Below are positions 9,291-17,901 of a stretch of DNA of 64,000 bases, piece by piece. The notes beneath the pieces are model-generated. The model made no database searches and was not told the origin of the DNA. It saw only the letters and a list, made by a program, of their open reading frames with translations. Where the stretch lies: assembly GCF_000355765.4 (NCBI RefSeq), contig NZ_CP021106.3, positions 1,521,137 to 1,585,136 of the forward strand. The letters run 5' to 3'. Origin of the DNA: Nitrosospira lacus. GTDB lineage: Bacteria; Pseudomonadota; Gammaproteobacteria; Burkholderiales; Nitrosomonadaceae. Every line of letters starts with the position of its first letter. Within the stretch, counting starts at the first letter, position 1. Both the position numbers and the translations under genes were made by a program.

Positions 9291-11848
9291 CGAAGTGGGC
9301 AGATGGGGGCACGTTGTTGCGCTGGTTGCTGCTGGGCGAATGGAAGGCACATCTGACGCAGGCCGCCGTCGCTGTCACTGCAATCGCACTTGGGGTAGCG
9401 CTCGGGTTTGCGATTCATCTGATCAATAGCGCTGCCTTCAACGAATTTTCCGCCGCAGCCAAAAGTCTCTCCGGCCAATCCGATCTGCAGGTGCGCGGTA
9501 CTCAGGCGACCTTCGCCGAGTCACTTTACCCGGCTCTGGCGGAGCATAGTAACGTCGAGCTTGCCAACCCGGTTTTGGAGCTCGATGTCGTTGTCCGCGA
9601 CAATCCGGAAAAACGGAAAAATGCCACCTTGAAAATTCTCGGGCTCGATATTTTTCGTGCCGCGGATATCGCGCCTGACCTGATCGGCATCCCGGCGGAA
9701 GACAGGTTGTTCGATATCCTAGCGGACGATGCCATTTTTCTCTCCCCTGCTGCAATGGAATGGCTGGGGGTAAAGCGGGGTGACTCCCTGCCGTTGCGGG
9801 TGGGAACGCAAACCATCACGTTGCGTGTCGCGGGCGGTCTGGTGCGAACCCGCGCGGGACAACGTATCGGAGTCATGGATATCGGTGCGGCGCAGTGGCG
9901 TTTCCAACGTATCGGTCAATTGTCGCGCGTTGAATTGAAGCTGATGCCAGGCATCAATCACGAAGCGTTCAAAACGACGCTGGCGCGAGAGTTGGGTGCA
10001 CGATACGTTGTGACGGAAACCGCGGACCAGGAAGCGCGTGTCGCCAATATGTCGCGCGCCTATCGAGTCAACCTGAACATGCTGGCCCTGGTGGCACTGT
10101 TTACAGGCGCATTTCTGGTTTTCTCCACGCAGATGCTGTCGGTCGTTCGGCGGCGTCACCAGTTTGCGTTGCTGCGGGTGCTCGGATTAACGCCCAAACA
10201 ACTGCTGGGACAGGTTTTATTGGAGGGAGCAGTCCTTGGCGCCATTGGTTCCTTATTCGGTCTTGCCCTGGGCTACGCGATAGCGGCGGCCGCGCTCAAT
10301 GTTTTCGGTGGAGACCTGGGAGGAGGGTTTTTCCCCGGAGTACAACCGAGTGTGCATTTTGATCCCATCGCGGCCGTGATCTTTTTTACGTTGGGATTGG
10401 GCGTCACCTTGTTGGGCAGCGCAGCCCCCGCTTGGGAAGCGGCAAATGCCCATCCGGCGCCTGCACTCAAGTCGGGGAGCGAAGATGCCGCGCTCTCGAA
10501 ACTGGCTACACCCTGGCCCGCCCTGGCCTGCCTTGCATTGGGGGGCCTACTCACGCAACTGCCACCGATTCTTGACTTACCGGTCTTTGGCTATCTCGCA
10601 GTGGCCTTGTTGCTGATTGGCGGCATTGCACTCATGCCGCGCCTTTCAGCGTTCGTTTTCTCCGCCGTATTTTCCGCGGTAACCCGGCGCACATCCGATG
10701 CCGTGCCGACGCTGGCGCTGGCCCGGCTGGCCAATGCGCCCAATCAGGCCGCTGTCGCCTTGGGGGGCGTGTTGGCCAGTTTTAGCCTGGTGGTTGCGAT
10801 GGCGATCATGGTCACCAGTTTCCGGGTATCGGTTGATGATTGGCTCAAGCATATTCTGCCGGCCGATTTATACGTCCAGACAGCGGCAAGCGGCGATACG
10901 CGCGGCCTTACAATGGATGAAATGAAAGTGATAGCTGCTACGCCAGGCCTCTCCCGCGCCGACTTTTTCCGCTCATCGCAACTAACGCTCGATCCGAGCC
11001 GGCCCAGTGTTGCGCTGATTGCGCGGCCCATCGACATGACCGATCCCACCAGCACCTTGCCGATGACCGGTGAAATCATTGCGTCCGCCCTGCTTCCAAA
11101 GGATGCGATACCCATCTGGGTATCGGAAGCGATGGTCGATCTATACGGTTATACACTCGGCAAGCGCGTAACCTTGCCGATAGGAACGTCCGCGCCAGGC
11201 TTCGTGGTTGCCGGCGTGTGGCGCGACTATGGGCGGCAATTCGGCGCAATTCAGTTACGGCTGGCAGATTACCAGGCGCTGTCAGGCGATCAGAAAGTGA
11301 ACGATGCCGCGCTTTGGCTGCAGGCGGGTGTAACTCCTGAGCAGGTGATTACATCATTGAAACGCTTGCCGTTCGGCGGCGCGCTGGAATTCTCGGAGCG
11401 CGGCCAGATCCGTGCGCTCAGCCTCAATATTTTCGACCGCAGCTTCGCGGTCACGTACCTGCTGGAAGCGGTCGCGATTATTATAGGGCTGCTCGGTGTG
11501 GCGGCAAGCTTCTCGGCACAGACGCTGGCGCGCACCAAGGAGTTTGGCATATTGCGCCATATCGGCGTGACGCGCCGCCAGATTCTCGGTATGCTGGCAG
11601 CGGAAGGCGGTCTGCTGACCGCGCTGGGCATTGCGCTCGGGTTTGCGCTCGGCTGGTGCATCAGCCTGATTCTCGTCTTTATCGTGAATCCACAGTCTTT
11701 CCATTGGACCATGCAGTTGAGCCTGCCTTGGGGTGGGCTCATGACCGTAGCCCTGGTGTTGCTGCTATCAGCAGCATTGACCGCGCTGGCATCCGGACGT
11801 CATGCCATCGCAGGTGACGCCATACGAGCGGTACGGGAGGATTGGTAA
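9287..11848 (+). CDS. FtsX-like ABC transporter permease, double length
   Basis: An 853-residue membrane protein with a single N-terminal helix (about 20-45), a large periplasmic region, then two FtsX-type modules. The first spans about 255-480 (MLALVALFTGAFLVFSTQ, then RRRHQFALLRVLG) and the second about 720-850 (a repeat of the module with ARTKEFGILRHIGVTRRQ). One polypeptide thus replaces the two permeases AttF and AttG. It overlaps the ATPase gene by four bases, and its TAA overlaps the ATG of the next gene (TAATG). Together they form an exporter or lipid-handling complex of the LolCDE/MacB class; the substrate is unknown. Confidence 0.88.
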   Translation: MTKWADGGTLLRWLLLGEWKAHLTQAAVAVTAIALGVALGFAIHLINSAAFNEFSAAAKSLSGQSDLQVRGTQATFAESLYPALAEHSNVELANPVLELDVVVRDNPEKRKNATLKILGLDIFRAADIAPDLIGIPAEDRLFDILADDAIFLSPAAMEWLGVKRGDSLPLRVGTQTITLRVAGGLVRTRAGQRIGVMDIGAAQWRFQRIGQLSRVELKLMPGINHEAFKTTLARELGARYVVTETADQEARVANMSRAYRVNLNMLALVALFTGAFLVFSTQMLSVVRRRHQFALLRVLGLTPKQLLGQVLLEGAVLGAIGSLFGLALGYAIAAAALNVFGGDLGGGFFPGVQPSVHFDPIAAVIFFTLGLGVTLLGSAAPAWEAANAHPAPALKSGSEDAALSKLATPWPALACLALGGLLTQLPPILDLPVFGYLAVALLLIGGIALMPRLSAFVFSAVFSAVTRRTSDAVPTLALARLANAPNQAAVALGGVLASFSLVVAMAIMVTSFRVSVDDWLKHILPADLYVQTAASGDTRGLTMDEMKVIAATPGLSRADFFRSSQLTLDPSRPSVALIARPIDMTDPTSTLPMTGEIIASALLPKDAIPIWVSEAMVDLYGYTLGKRVTLPIGTSAPGFVVAGVWRDYGRQFGAIQLRLADYQALSGDQKVNDAALWLQAGVTPEQVITSLKRLPFGGALEFSERGQIRALSLNIFDRSFAVTYLLEAVAIIIGLLGVAASFSAQTLARTKEFGILRHIGVTRRQILGMLAAEGGLLTALGIALGFALGWCISLILVFIVNPQSFHWTMQLSLPWGGLMTVALVLLLSAALTALASGRHAIAGDAIRAVREDW

Positions 11849-13032
11849 TGTATTTTTTCAAGCGCAATCCCGTCCCCATGGGGGTTTTTCGCGAAAGTGG
11901 GCACCTCATCAGGCTCCTCGCGAGAATGATGATTTTCTCGTTGCATCTGGTTGCGGGTTGCGCTGTCGCTCAATCATCTCCTGGTTCACCCGTCGGGCCA
12001 CCTCCCGAGTCACCTCGGTTGCTTCCCCAGTTTTCCCCGGTGGTTCCCGGCACTGCGCTTGCCTTTCCCCATGACTTCGGCGCGCATCTAGGCTTCCGGA
12101 CCGAGTGGTGGTACGTAACCGGTTGGTTGGAGGCTCCTGATAAAAAACCGCTCGGTTTCCAGATCACCTTTTTCCGTGCCGCGACCGAGAGCGACCGCGC
12201 CAACCCCAGCCGCTTTGCGCCCAACCAGCTTGTTATTGCGCATGCGGCACTGTCCGATCCAGCCATCGGGAAGCTGTTGCACGATCAAAAAAGCGCGCGC
12301 GAGGGTTTCGGCCTCGCCTATGCCAAAGAAGGCAATACGGACGTAAGACTGGACGATTGGCGCATGATACGCGAGGAAAACGGCCGTTATGAGACCACCA
12401 TCCAGGCGCGCGACTTTACGTTACGCTTGTCACTGATCCCTTCCCAGCCGCCGATGAAGCAAGACAAAAACGGTTTCTCACGCAAAGGGCCTCGACCGGA
12501 ACAAGCCAGCTATTACTACAGCGAACCGCACCTGCAGGTCTCCGGAACGGTTACCCGCCACGGCAAACCGAGCCCCGTAAGCGGCACCGCCTGGCTCGAC
12601 CACGAATGGTCCACCGCATACCTCGACCCAGATGCCGACGGATGGGATTGGGTCGGTGCCAATCTTGATGATGGCTCTGCCCTGATGGCGTTTCGAATTC
12701 GAGGCAAAGACGGTAGCAAAGTGTGGGCATACGCAGGACTGCGCGATGCATCTGGCCGCATTACGCTCTTCGAGCCGGAGCAGGTGCATTTTCATCCACA
12801 GCGTACGTGGCGCTCGCCGCGCACCGACGCCACCTATCCCGTGGCGATGCGGATTCAAACCGGCGCAACCGAATGGTTGCTCACACCATTGCAGGACGAT
12901 CAGGAACTCGACTCACGGCAATCGACCGGCGCGGTCTATTGGGAAGGCGCGGTCACGATCACCCGCGATGGCAAAGCCGCTGGCCGCGGCTATTTTGAAA
13001 TGACGGGTTACGTAAAGCCATTAAAGCTATGA
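11848..13032 (+). CDS. AttH/CrtC-like lipocalin-fold lipoprotein
   Basis: A 394-residue protein of the carotenoid 1,2-hydratase/AttH family. Family landmarks are FPHDFGAHLGFRTEWWYVTGWL, a GTAWLDHEWSTAYLDPDADGWDW block and a C-terminal GRGYFEMTGYVKPL. A lipobox LVAG-C ends the signal sequence at about residue 38, so it should be membrane-anchored on the outside. The start is ATG 11848, eight bases after GGGAGG and overlapping the permease stop; an in-frame TTG two codons earlier is less likely, and the true start may be the internal MMIFSLH. Gene order ATPase-permease-AttH matches AttEFGH systems. Enzyme activity on carotenoids is not implied. Confidence 0.85.
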   Translation: MYFFKRNPVPMGVFRESGHLIRLLARMMIFSLHLVAGCAVAQSSPGSPVGPPPESPRLLPQFSPVVPGTALAFPHDFGAHLGFRTEWWYVTGWLEAPDKKPLGFQITFFRAATESDRANPSRFAPNQLVIAHAALSDPAIGKLLHDQKSAREGFGLAYAKEGNTDVRLDDWRMIREENGRYETTIQARDFTLRLSLIPSQPPMKQDKNGFSRKGPRPEQASYYYSEPHLQVSGTVTRHGKPSPVSGTAWLDHEWSTAYLDPDADGWDWVGANLDDGSALMAFRIRGKDGSKVWAYAGLRDASGRITLFEPEQVHFHPQRTWRSPRTDATYPVAMRIQTGATEWLLTPLQDDQELDSRQSTGAVYWEGAVTITRDGKAAGRGYFEMTGYVKPLKL

Positions 13033-13140
13033 GGGCAATGAAAACAGATCAACGCCGAAGTTCAGCTGCTGGTCATGCGTAGCGAGTTGCTGGTGAGTTG
13101 GAGCGCCTTTTGAGCGATGACGTTTGAAGAGCCTGCCGTG

Positions 13141-13578
13141 TCACTCCACCATGCTAACACCCGACCCTCCCATTTCCTTCGGAACGTCCTTCATTTTTGG
13201 CAGCCCATCCTTGATGCGTAGCACCGTTTCCTGATAGTGAACGTGCACGCCCGCGTGGTAAGGAAAATCCGGGATGACGGCTGCATACACATCCGTAAGC
13301 CCCATGCCCGGATGCTCGGTGAAGATGTGACCTCCGCAGGTTTTGCACCATTTGCGATAACTCTGCGGGGTCTTGTTGTAAGTGCCGATGTTTTCCGCTC
13401 CCAGCGTGATCTGCACCGCTTCAGGCTTCCATAAAGTGAAGGCGTTGACAGGACTCGCCGACCAGCGTCGACACGACTCGCAATGGCAATAACCCATTCC
13501 ATTCGGCTCACCGCTGACTGTGAACTGAACCGCGCCGCAAAAACAGCTGCCTTGGTAAACTTTTCCGTTGTTCATCAT
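13141..13578 (-). CDS. GFA-family zinc protein (formaldehyde-activating-like/CENP-V)
   Basis: A 145-residue protein with the GFA cysteine pattern: GSCFCGAVQF, YCHCESCRRWS and WCKTCGGHIF, which bind two zinc ions. Some members were reported to help glutathione react with formaldehyde, but most members of the family have no proven substrate, so the call is to family only. AAGGAGG sits seven bases upstream of the first of two ATGs. The gene stands alone, convergent with the AttH-like gene. Confidence 0.88.
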   Translation of the reverse strand: MMNNGKVYQGSCFCGAVQFTVSGEPNGMGYCHCESCRRWSASPVNAFTLWKPEAVQITLGAENIGTYNKTPQSYRKWCKTCGGHIFTEHPGMGLTDVYAAVIPDFPYHAGVHVHYQETVLRIKDGLPKMKDVPKEMGGSGVSMVE

Positions 13579-13833
13579 GATGCATCCTCCTTGGTGACCG
13601 CGCGACGTAAGAGGCTGGAGCCATGGCTATTCGCCCGGATTGCTCCAGCACAAAACTCTCGGATTCCTGGATGCCCAGCCTTATTACCGGGAGACAACTT
13701 TGGCCCCTGACGACATCCGTTCGTAGTCCGGCGGAGTGGACCCCGCTAAAAGCAATTGCTGGCTGGACTTCGACAACTATACTGGATTTTCAACAGTATT
13801 AAATAATCGAGGATGTAATTAGTGGCGGGGATT

Positions 13834-14523
13834 TTAAGCAGCTATTCCAAACAATGTTCCAACTCCGGCTGTCAAGGCCATTGCCAGCGCACCCCAAAAT
13901 GCCACCCGCGCGGCAGCGGTAATCATGGAAGCGCCTCCGGCGCGCCCTGCCAGCGAGCCCAATAAGGCGAGAAACAAGAGCGAGCTGCCCGATACCGCCC
14001 ACATGAGCGCGGATTCCGGCACCAAAACGACCACCAGGAGAGGCAGGGCGGCGCCAATTGAAAAAGTACCGGCCGAGGCCAATGCGGCTTGAACCGGTCG
14101 TGCGGTTAATGCATCGGATATACCCAGCTCATCACGCCTATGCGCGCCGAGTGCATCATGCAACATCAATCGGGTCGCGACATCGGAAGCCAGTTTTTCA
14201 TCAAGTCCGCGCCCGACGTAGATAGCCGTCAGTTCAGCGTGCTCGCACTCGGGATCAGCAGCTAACTCCCGGCGCTCCCGATCCAGATCGGCACGCTCGG
14301 TATCGGCCTGCGAACTCACCGAAACATATTCGCCAGCAGCCATCGACATCGCACCCGCCACAAGACCGGCCACGCCCGTAATCAAAATACTCTGTGAACT
14401 CGCGCCTGCCGCCGCCACACCCAAGACGAGGCTGGCAGTGGAAACAATCCCGTCATTTGCGCCAAGAACGGCCGCACGGAGCCATCCGATCCGGCTCGTT
14501 CTATGTCTCTCAATATGCCCCAT
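13834..14523 (-). CDS. VIT1/CCC1-family metal carrier
   Basis: A 229-residue membrane protein. It begins GWLRAAVLGANDGIVSTASLVLGV, followed by AGLVAGAMSMAAGEYVSVSSQADTE, the two signature helices of the vacuolar iron/manganese carrier family. A soluble charged section (about 70-135) and three more hydrophobic stretches complete the usual five-helix plan. It probably moves Fe2+ or Mn2+ across the inner membrane. I place the start at ATG 14523; a longer in-frame reading up to 14685 begins in sequence that does not look like this family. It is a single gene. Confidence 0.88.
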   Translation of the reverse strand: MGHIERHRTSRIGWLRAAVLGANDGIVSTASLVLGVAAAGASSQSILITGVAGLVAGAMSMAAGEYVSVSSQADTERADLDRERRELAADPECEHAELTAIYVGRGLDEKLASDVATRLMLHDALGAHRRDELGISDALTARPVQAALASAGTFSIGAALPLLVVVLVPESALMWAVSGSSLLFLALLGSLAGRAGGASMITAAARVAFWGALAMALTAGVGTLFGIAA

Positions 14524-14845
14524 AACACCATTCTGTTTTAGTGATAGCGACGCCTGAACGTCAAGAGTAACCTGTATGCGCGAGGCGGACCACTCGGAGA
14601 GCGGCCGCGTACAGGCCGTCCGGTTGACTGGAGCGTAAGGCGCATGCCGGAGCACTGCGAAGTCATGACATGTCCTACCTGCCATAACAACAGATCCAGA
14701 TCAGGAAGCCATATTGCAACTGCGAATCGGTTGGTTGAGAAAAAAGCTGCACCGGTGGTGTCAGATATGTCCCCGCAGTCAGTGATGTGTGATTCCATCA
14801 GGATGGTTCCTGGTATTCTTTTCAAGGCGATTGCGGTTGATCACT
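14524..14845. other. Gap of 322 bases without a gene
   Basis: Lies between the 5' end of the VIT-type gene and the 3' end of the BASS-type gene, both on the minus strand. I see only low-quality frames here and no RNA gene or clear terminator; it should hold the promoter of the VIT-type gene. Confidence 0.4.
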
Positions 14846-15895
14846 TCACGTGTCCAGGTCGTCTGCCCTTCTAGTCATTATTTCCTGCAGAGTTCCCGCT
14901 ACGATGTGCTGAATCAGGTTGTAGAAAATAATCGGCACCATTATATTTGGGTAAGAAGATAAAGCTAAAGATGCCAGTACCAATCCGGTCCCGTTATTGT
15001 TCATTCCCAGTCCGAACATGAGTGAAACGCGCTCGGCCCGGTTCAGCTTGAACAGGCGACTCAGGCCATACCCTGCGGCAAACAGGGCTAAGCACAGCCC
15101 TGCAGTAATGGCCAATGTGATGGCCAGGAAGTCGTAATCACGATCAGCCATGGCTTGCGGCAGGGAGACTGAAGCATTCGAATAATTCAGCAATAATAAA
15201 ATAATGCTATTGATGAACTTCAGACCAGGCAGTACTCCGGATTGCCAACCCTCGCCAACTATCAGGCGCGCCACAATGCCCAGCAACGACGGCAGCACCA
15301 CCCAAAGACCCAGAAAGGTCCCTGACCCGTACGTGGCCAGACCCTGCAAGACCTTCTCGTATTCCTCCGATGCCATTTCACCAAAAATGTGAAATGCTAT
15401 GGGAGTAACGATAGGGCTCAGAATCGTGGAAAAAAAGACCAATCCCAAGCTCAGGGCTAAATTACCATTGGCGTTTTGCGCCCACGCGGTTGACGACCCC
15501 GCGATCGGCATGGCTGCGACCAATGCCAGGCCCACGAGAATGTGCTGGACTTCGAGCGGTTCATACCAGAGCCTCATCGCTATCGTGATCCCAAAAACAT
15601 AGACAATGGGAATGGCCAGATTCGCCGACAGTCCGACCAGCAAGACATGTTTTATCCGCAGGATATTTTTCAAGTGGGAAATTTTCAATCCCAGCCCTGC
15701 GTTAAACATGAGCATGGCGAGCATGATCATCAACAACGATATATTGATTTTCTGCTTTAAGACATGGATCTCGCCAAAAGAAACATTTCTTATCCATAGA
15801 CCGGGAGCTGGCAAAATCACGGCAATCACATATGCAGCGATCAGGAACCAGAGCAGGTGGCGGTGAAGAAAATGGGATATCGAGAGTAAAGGCAT
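14846..15895 (-). CDS. BASS-family Na+-dependent carrier (bile acid:Na+ symporter-like)
   Basis: A 349-residue protein with about ten hydrophobic segments. AMLMFNAGLGLK near residue 62, AAMPIAGSSTAWAQNANGNLALSLG near residue 130 and a late GLGMNNNGTGLVLASLAL match the two crossover motifs of bile acid:sodium symporters and their bacterial BASS relatives. The substrate of the bacterial proteins is seldom bile acid; pantoate, pyruvate or other organic anions are possible. It is transcribed alone and diverges from the Cyc2-like gene across a 518-base gap. Confidence 0.85.
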   Translation of the reverse strand: MPLLSISHFLHRHLLWFLIAAYVIAVILPAPGLWIRNVSFGEIHVLKQKINISLLMIMLAMLMFNAGLGLKISHLKNILRIKHVLLVGLSANLAIPIVYVFGITIAMRLWYEPLEVQHILVGLALVAAMPIAGSSTAWAQNANGNLALSLGLVFFSTILSPIVTPIAFHIFGEMASEEYEKVLQGLATYGSGTFLGLWVVLPSLLGIVARLIVGEGWQSGVLPGLKFINSIILLLLNYSNASVSLPQAMADRDYDFLAITLAITAGLCLALFAAGYGLSRLFKLNRAERVSLMFGLGMNNNGTGLVLASLALSSYPNIMVPIIFYNLIQHIVAGTLQEIMTRRADDLDT

Positions 15896-16413
15896 CTATG
15901 TTATCCAAGATCGTTCTGGAACAGCCCGTTAGCTGACAGTCTGCACCTGCCGCATCAGCCACGTCAAATAGCCAGAGCTTGCGGACGGCTGATTCTGGCG
16001 CATAACTATGGCACCTGATCCATCTGTCAGTTTATGCTGGTATATCCATGCCCGCTGGCCCTCTTCTGCGACCGGATACCTTGTTCCCGTTAACTTGCAT
16101 ACCCGCTTCGATCTCGGATTAGCCGGTACAATGCATTCAGCTCGTTAACATCTGCCCTGGATACTAAATCAATGGTTAAGGTGTCTGCAATTCGGGAGTG
16201 ATTTGAATCCATTCAAAAATCCCCCAAATTTTTCAGTGCTGTCAACGTAGCATTGTCCGGAAACGTTGAGTTTGAATTCTATTTTTAGCAGACCATATCG
16301 ATCGATTCAGCTTTCGATAGAACTGTGGCCATTTATCTCTCTCGCCCCAATCAATAAGCGCCCGGACTGATCGCAATGGCTTTATCGTACTTTTAACAGG
16401 AGTTGGTAATGCC
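15896..16413. other. Divergent promoter region of 518 bases with one hairpin
   Basis: Lies between the BASS-type carrier and the Cyc2-like gene. The only structure I can support is an imperfect hairpin at 16194-16225: GATTTGAAT at 16200-16208 pairs with ATTCAAAAATC at 16211-16221 (one bulged A), extended by GGG and CCC outside and followed by a short T-rich stretch. It could be an operator or weak terminator upstream of the Cyc2-like gene. No tRNA or gene was found. Confidence 0.35.
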
Positions 16414-17772
16414 ATGAATGCATTCAGAACAGCAATACCCCCGGTAGTAGTCCTGCTAGTGATGTTTCTCTCAAGCGTTGAAGTCCGGGCCATGCCTGCC
16501 TTTACGCGTCAGACTGGCATGCCGTGCATTTCCTGTCATGTGCAAGCCTTTGGACCTGGCCTTACGCCTGTCGGCAGGCAATTTAAGCTGACTGGCTACA
16601 CGATGGCTGGCGGTAAGGATGCAAAATTTATTCCGCTTAGCGCCATGGTTCAAGGATCATTCACCCATACCCAGAGAGGCCAGCCGGGCGGTGCGGCGGA
16701 TCACTTCGGTTCCAATAATAATGCCGCCATGGATCAAGCCTCTATTTTTTATGCCGGCCGCGTGACTTCGAACGTGGGTGCTTTCGTGCAAACAACTTTT
16801 GATGGTGTGGCAAAAACAAATCTGATCCTTGATAACACCGACATCCGCCTCGTGGATCAAGGAAACCTGGCCGGCCAGCAATTTGTTTATGGCATATCGG
16901 CGAATAATTCCCCTACTGTTTCAGATCTTTGGAATACGCTGCCAGCGTGGAGTTTGCCTGCGGCATCATCAGCGTTGGCGCCAACCCCGGCCGCAGGAAC
17001 ACTGATCGAGTCACTGGCTGGCCAGGTCGGCGGCGTGACTGCATATATGATGTGGAATAATCTCTTATATGTTGAAGGTGGGGGCTACACCAGTCTTCCC
17101 AGAAATGTGCAGCAAACTGTAAATACATTCGACCCCGGGCAAAATAAAATCGACGGCGGCGCCCCTTACTGGCGTATTGCGCTCCAGCACGATCATAATG
17201 GGCATTACGGCGCGATCGGCTCTTTTGGCATGCAAGCGAACGTCAATCCGCAACGGATACAAGGCGCTGGCACCGACCAGTTCACCGATTTCGGATTTGA
17301 TGCCACCTACCAGTATTTAGCGAATCTTGCGCATATCTTTGAACTCAATGCGACCTACATTCGTGAGAATCGAAACATGAACGCCAGTATGGCGTTAGGA
17401 TTGGCGGAAAAACAGCACAGCAGCCTGGATACGGTCCGCATCAGGACTGCGTATACCTTCCAGCAAACCTATAGTCTTAACTTGTTTTATGGGCAAACTT
17501 CGGGGACAGCGGACAACGTCATATATTTCTCTACTGATCCTATTAGCGGGAGCCGGACTGGCAAACCGAACAATCAAGCCTTCACTGCCGAATTGAGCTA
17601 CGCCCCTTTTGGCAAGACTGCCTCAACTGCAGGTTCATTAGCAAACCTGAGGCTTGCAGTGCAGTACGTTCACTATTTCCAATTCAATGGAGGTATCCGC
17701 AATTACGATGGCTCCGGTCGAAATGCAGTTGGCAACGATACGCTATTTCTGAGTGGTTGGCTGGCGTTCTAA
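16414..17772 (+). CDS. Cyc2-like fused monoheme cytochrome-outer membrane barrel
   Basis: A 452-residue secreted protein: signal peptide to about residue 26 (VEVRA cut), then MPAFTRQTGMPCISCH with one heme c motif (C38-x-x-C41-H42), followed by FKLTGYTM and about 380 residues of alternating amphipathic strands ending in a C-terminal Phe (FLSGWLAF), as in outer-membrane barrels. A single N-terminal CxxCH just after a P-x-F-x-R stretch, joined to a porin, is the plan of Cyc2, the outer-membrane iron oxidase. The match is by layout and a short motif only. It could instead be an unrelated porin with a structural heme. AGGAG lies about a dozen bases before the ATG. Confidence 0.65.
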   Translation: MNAFRTAIPPVVVLLVMFLSSVEVRAMPAFTRQTGMPCISCHVQAFGPGLTPVGRQFKLTGYTMAGGKDAKFIPLSAMVQGSFTHTQRGQPGGAADHFGSNNNAAMDQASIFYAGRVTSNVGAFVQTTFDGVAKTNLILDNTDIRLVDQGNLAGQQFVYGISANNSPTVSDLWNTLPAWSLPAASSALAPTPAAGTLIESLAGQVGGVTAYMMWNNLLYVEGGGYTSLPRNVQQTVNTFDPGQNKIDGGAPYWRIALQHDHNGHYGAIGSFGMQANVNPQRIQGAGTDQFTDFGFDATYQYLANLAHIFELNATYIRENRNMNASMALGLAEKQHSSLDTVRIRTAYTFQQTYSLNLFYGQTSGTADNVIYFSTDPISGSRTGKPNNQAFTAELSYAPFGKTASTAGSLANLRLAVQYVHYFQFNGGIRNYDGSGRNAVGNDTLFLSGWLAF

Positions 17773-17901
17773 GTGATCGAGTACTGTTTCAAAATCCGGT
17801 ATAGCCCATCAAGGGATGCTCATCCGATAATTGGAAGTGATCGATGAATTGTTTCCCTAAAAAAATTGCCGGAACCCATGCCGTCTGTCGAGGCCATCGA
17901 A

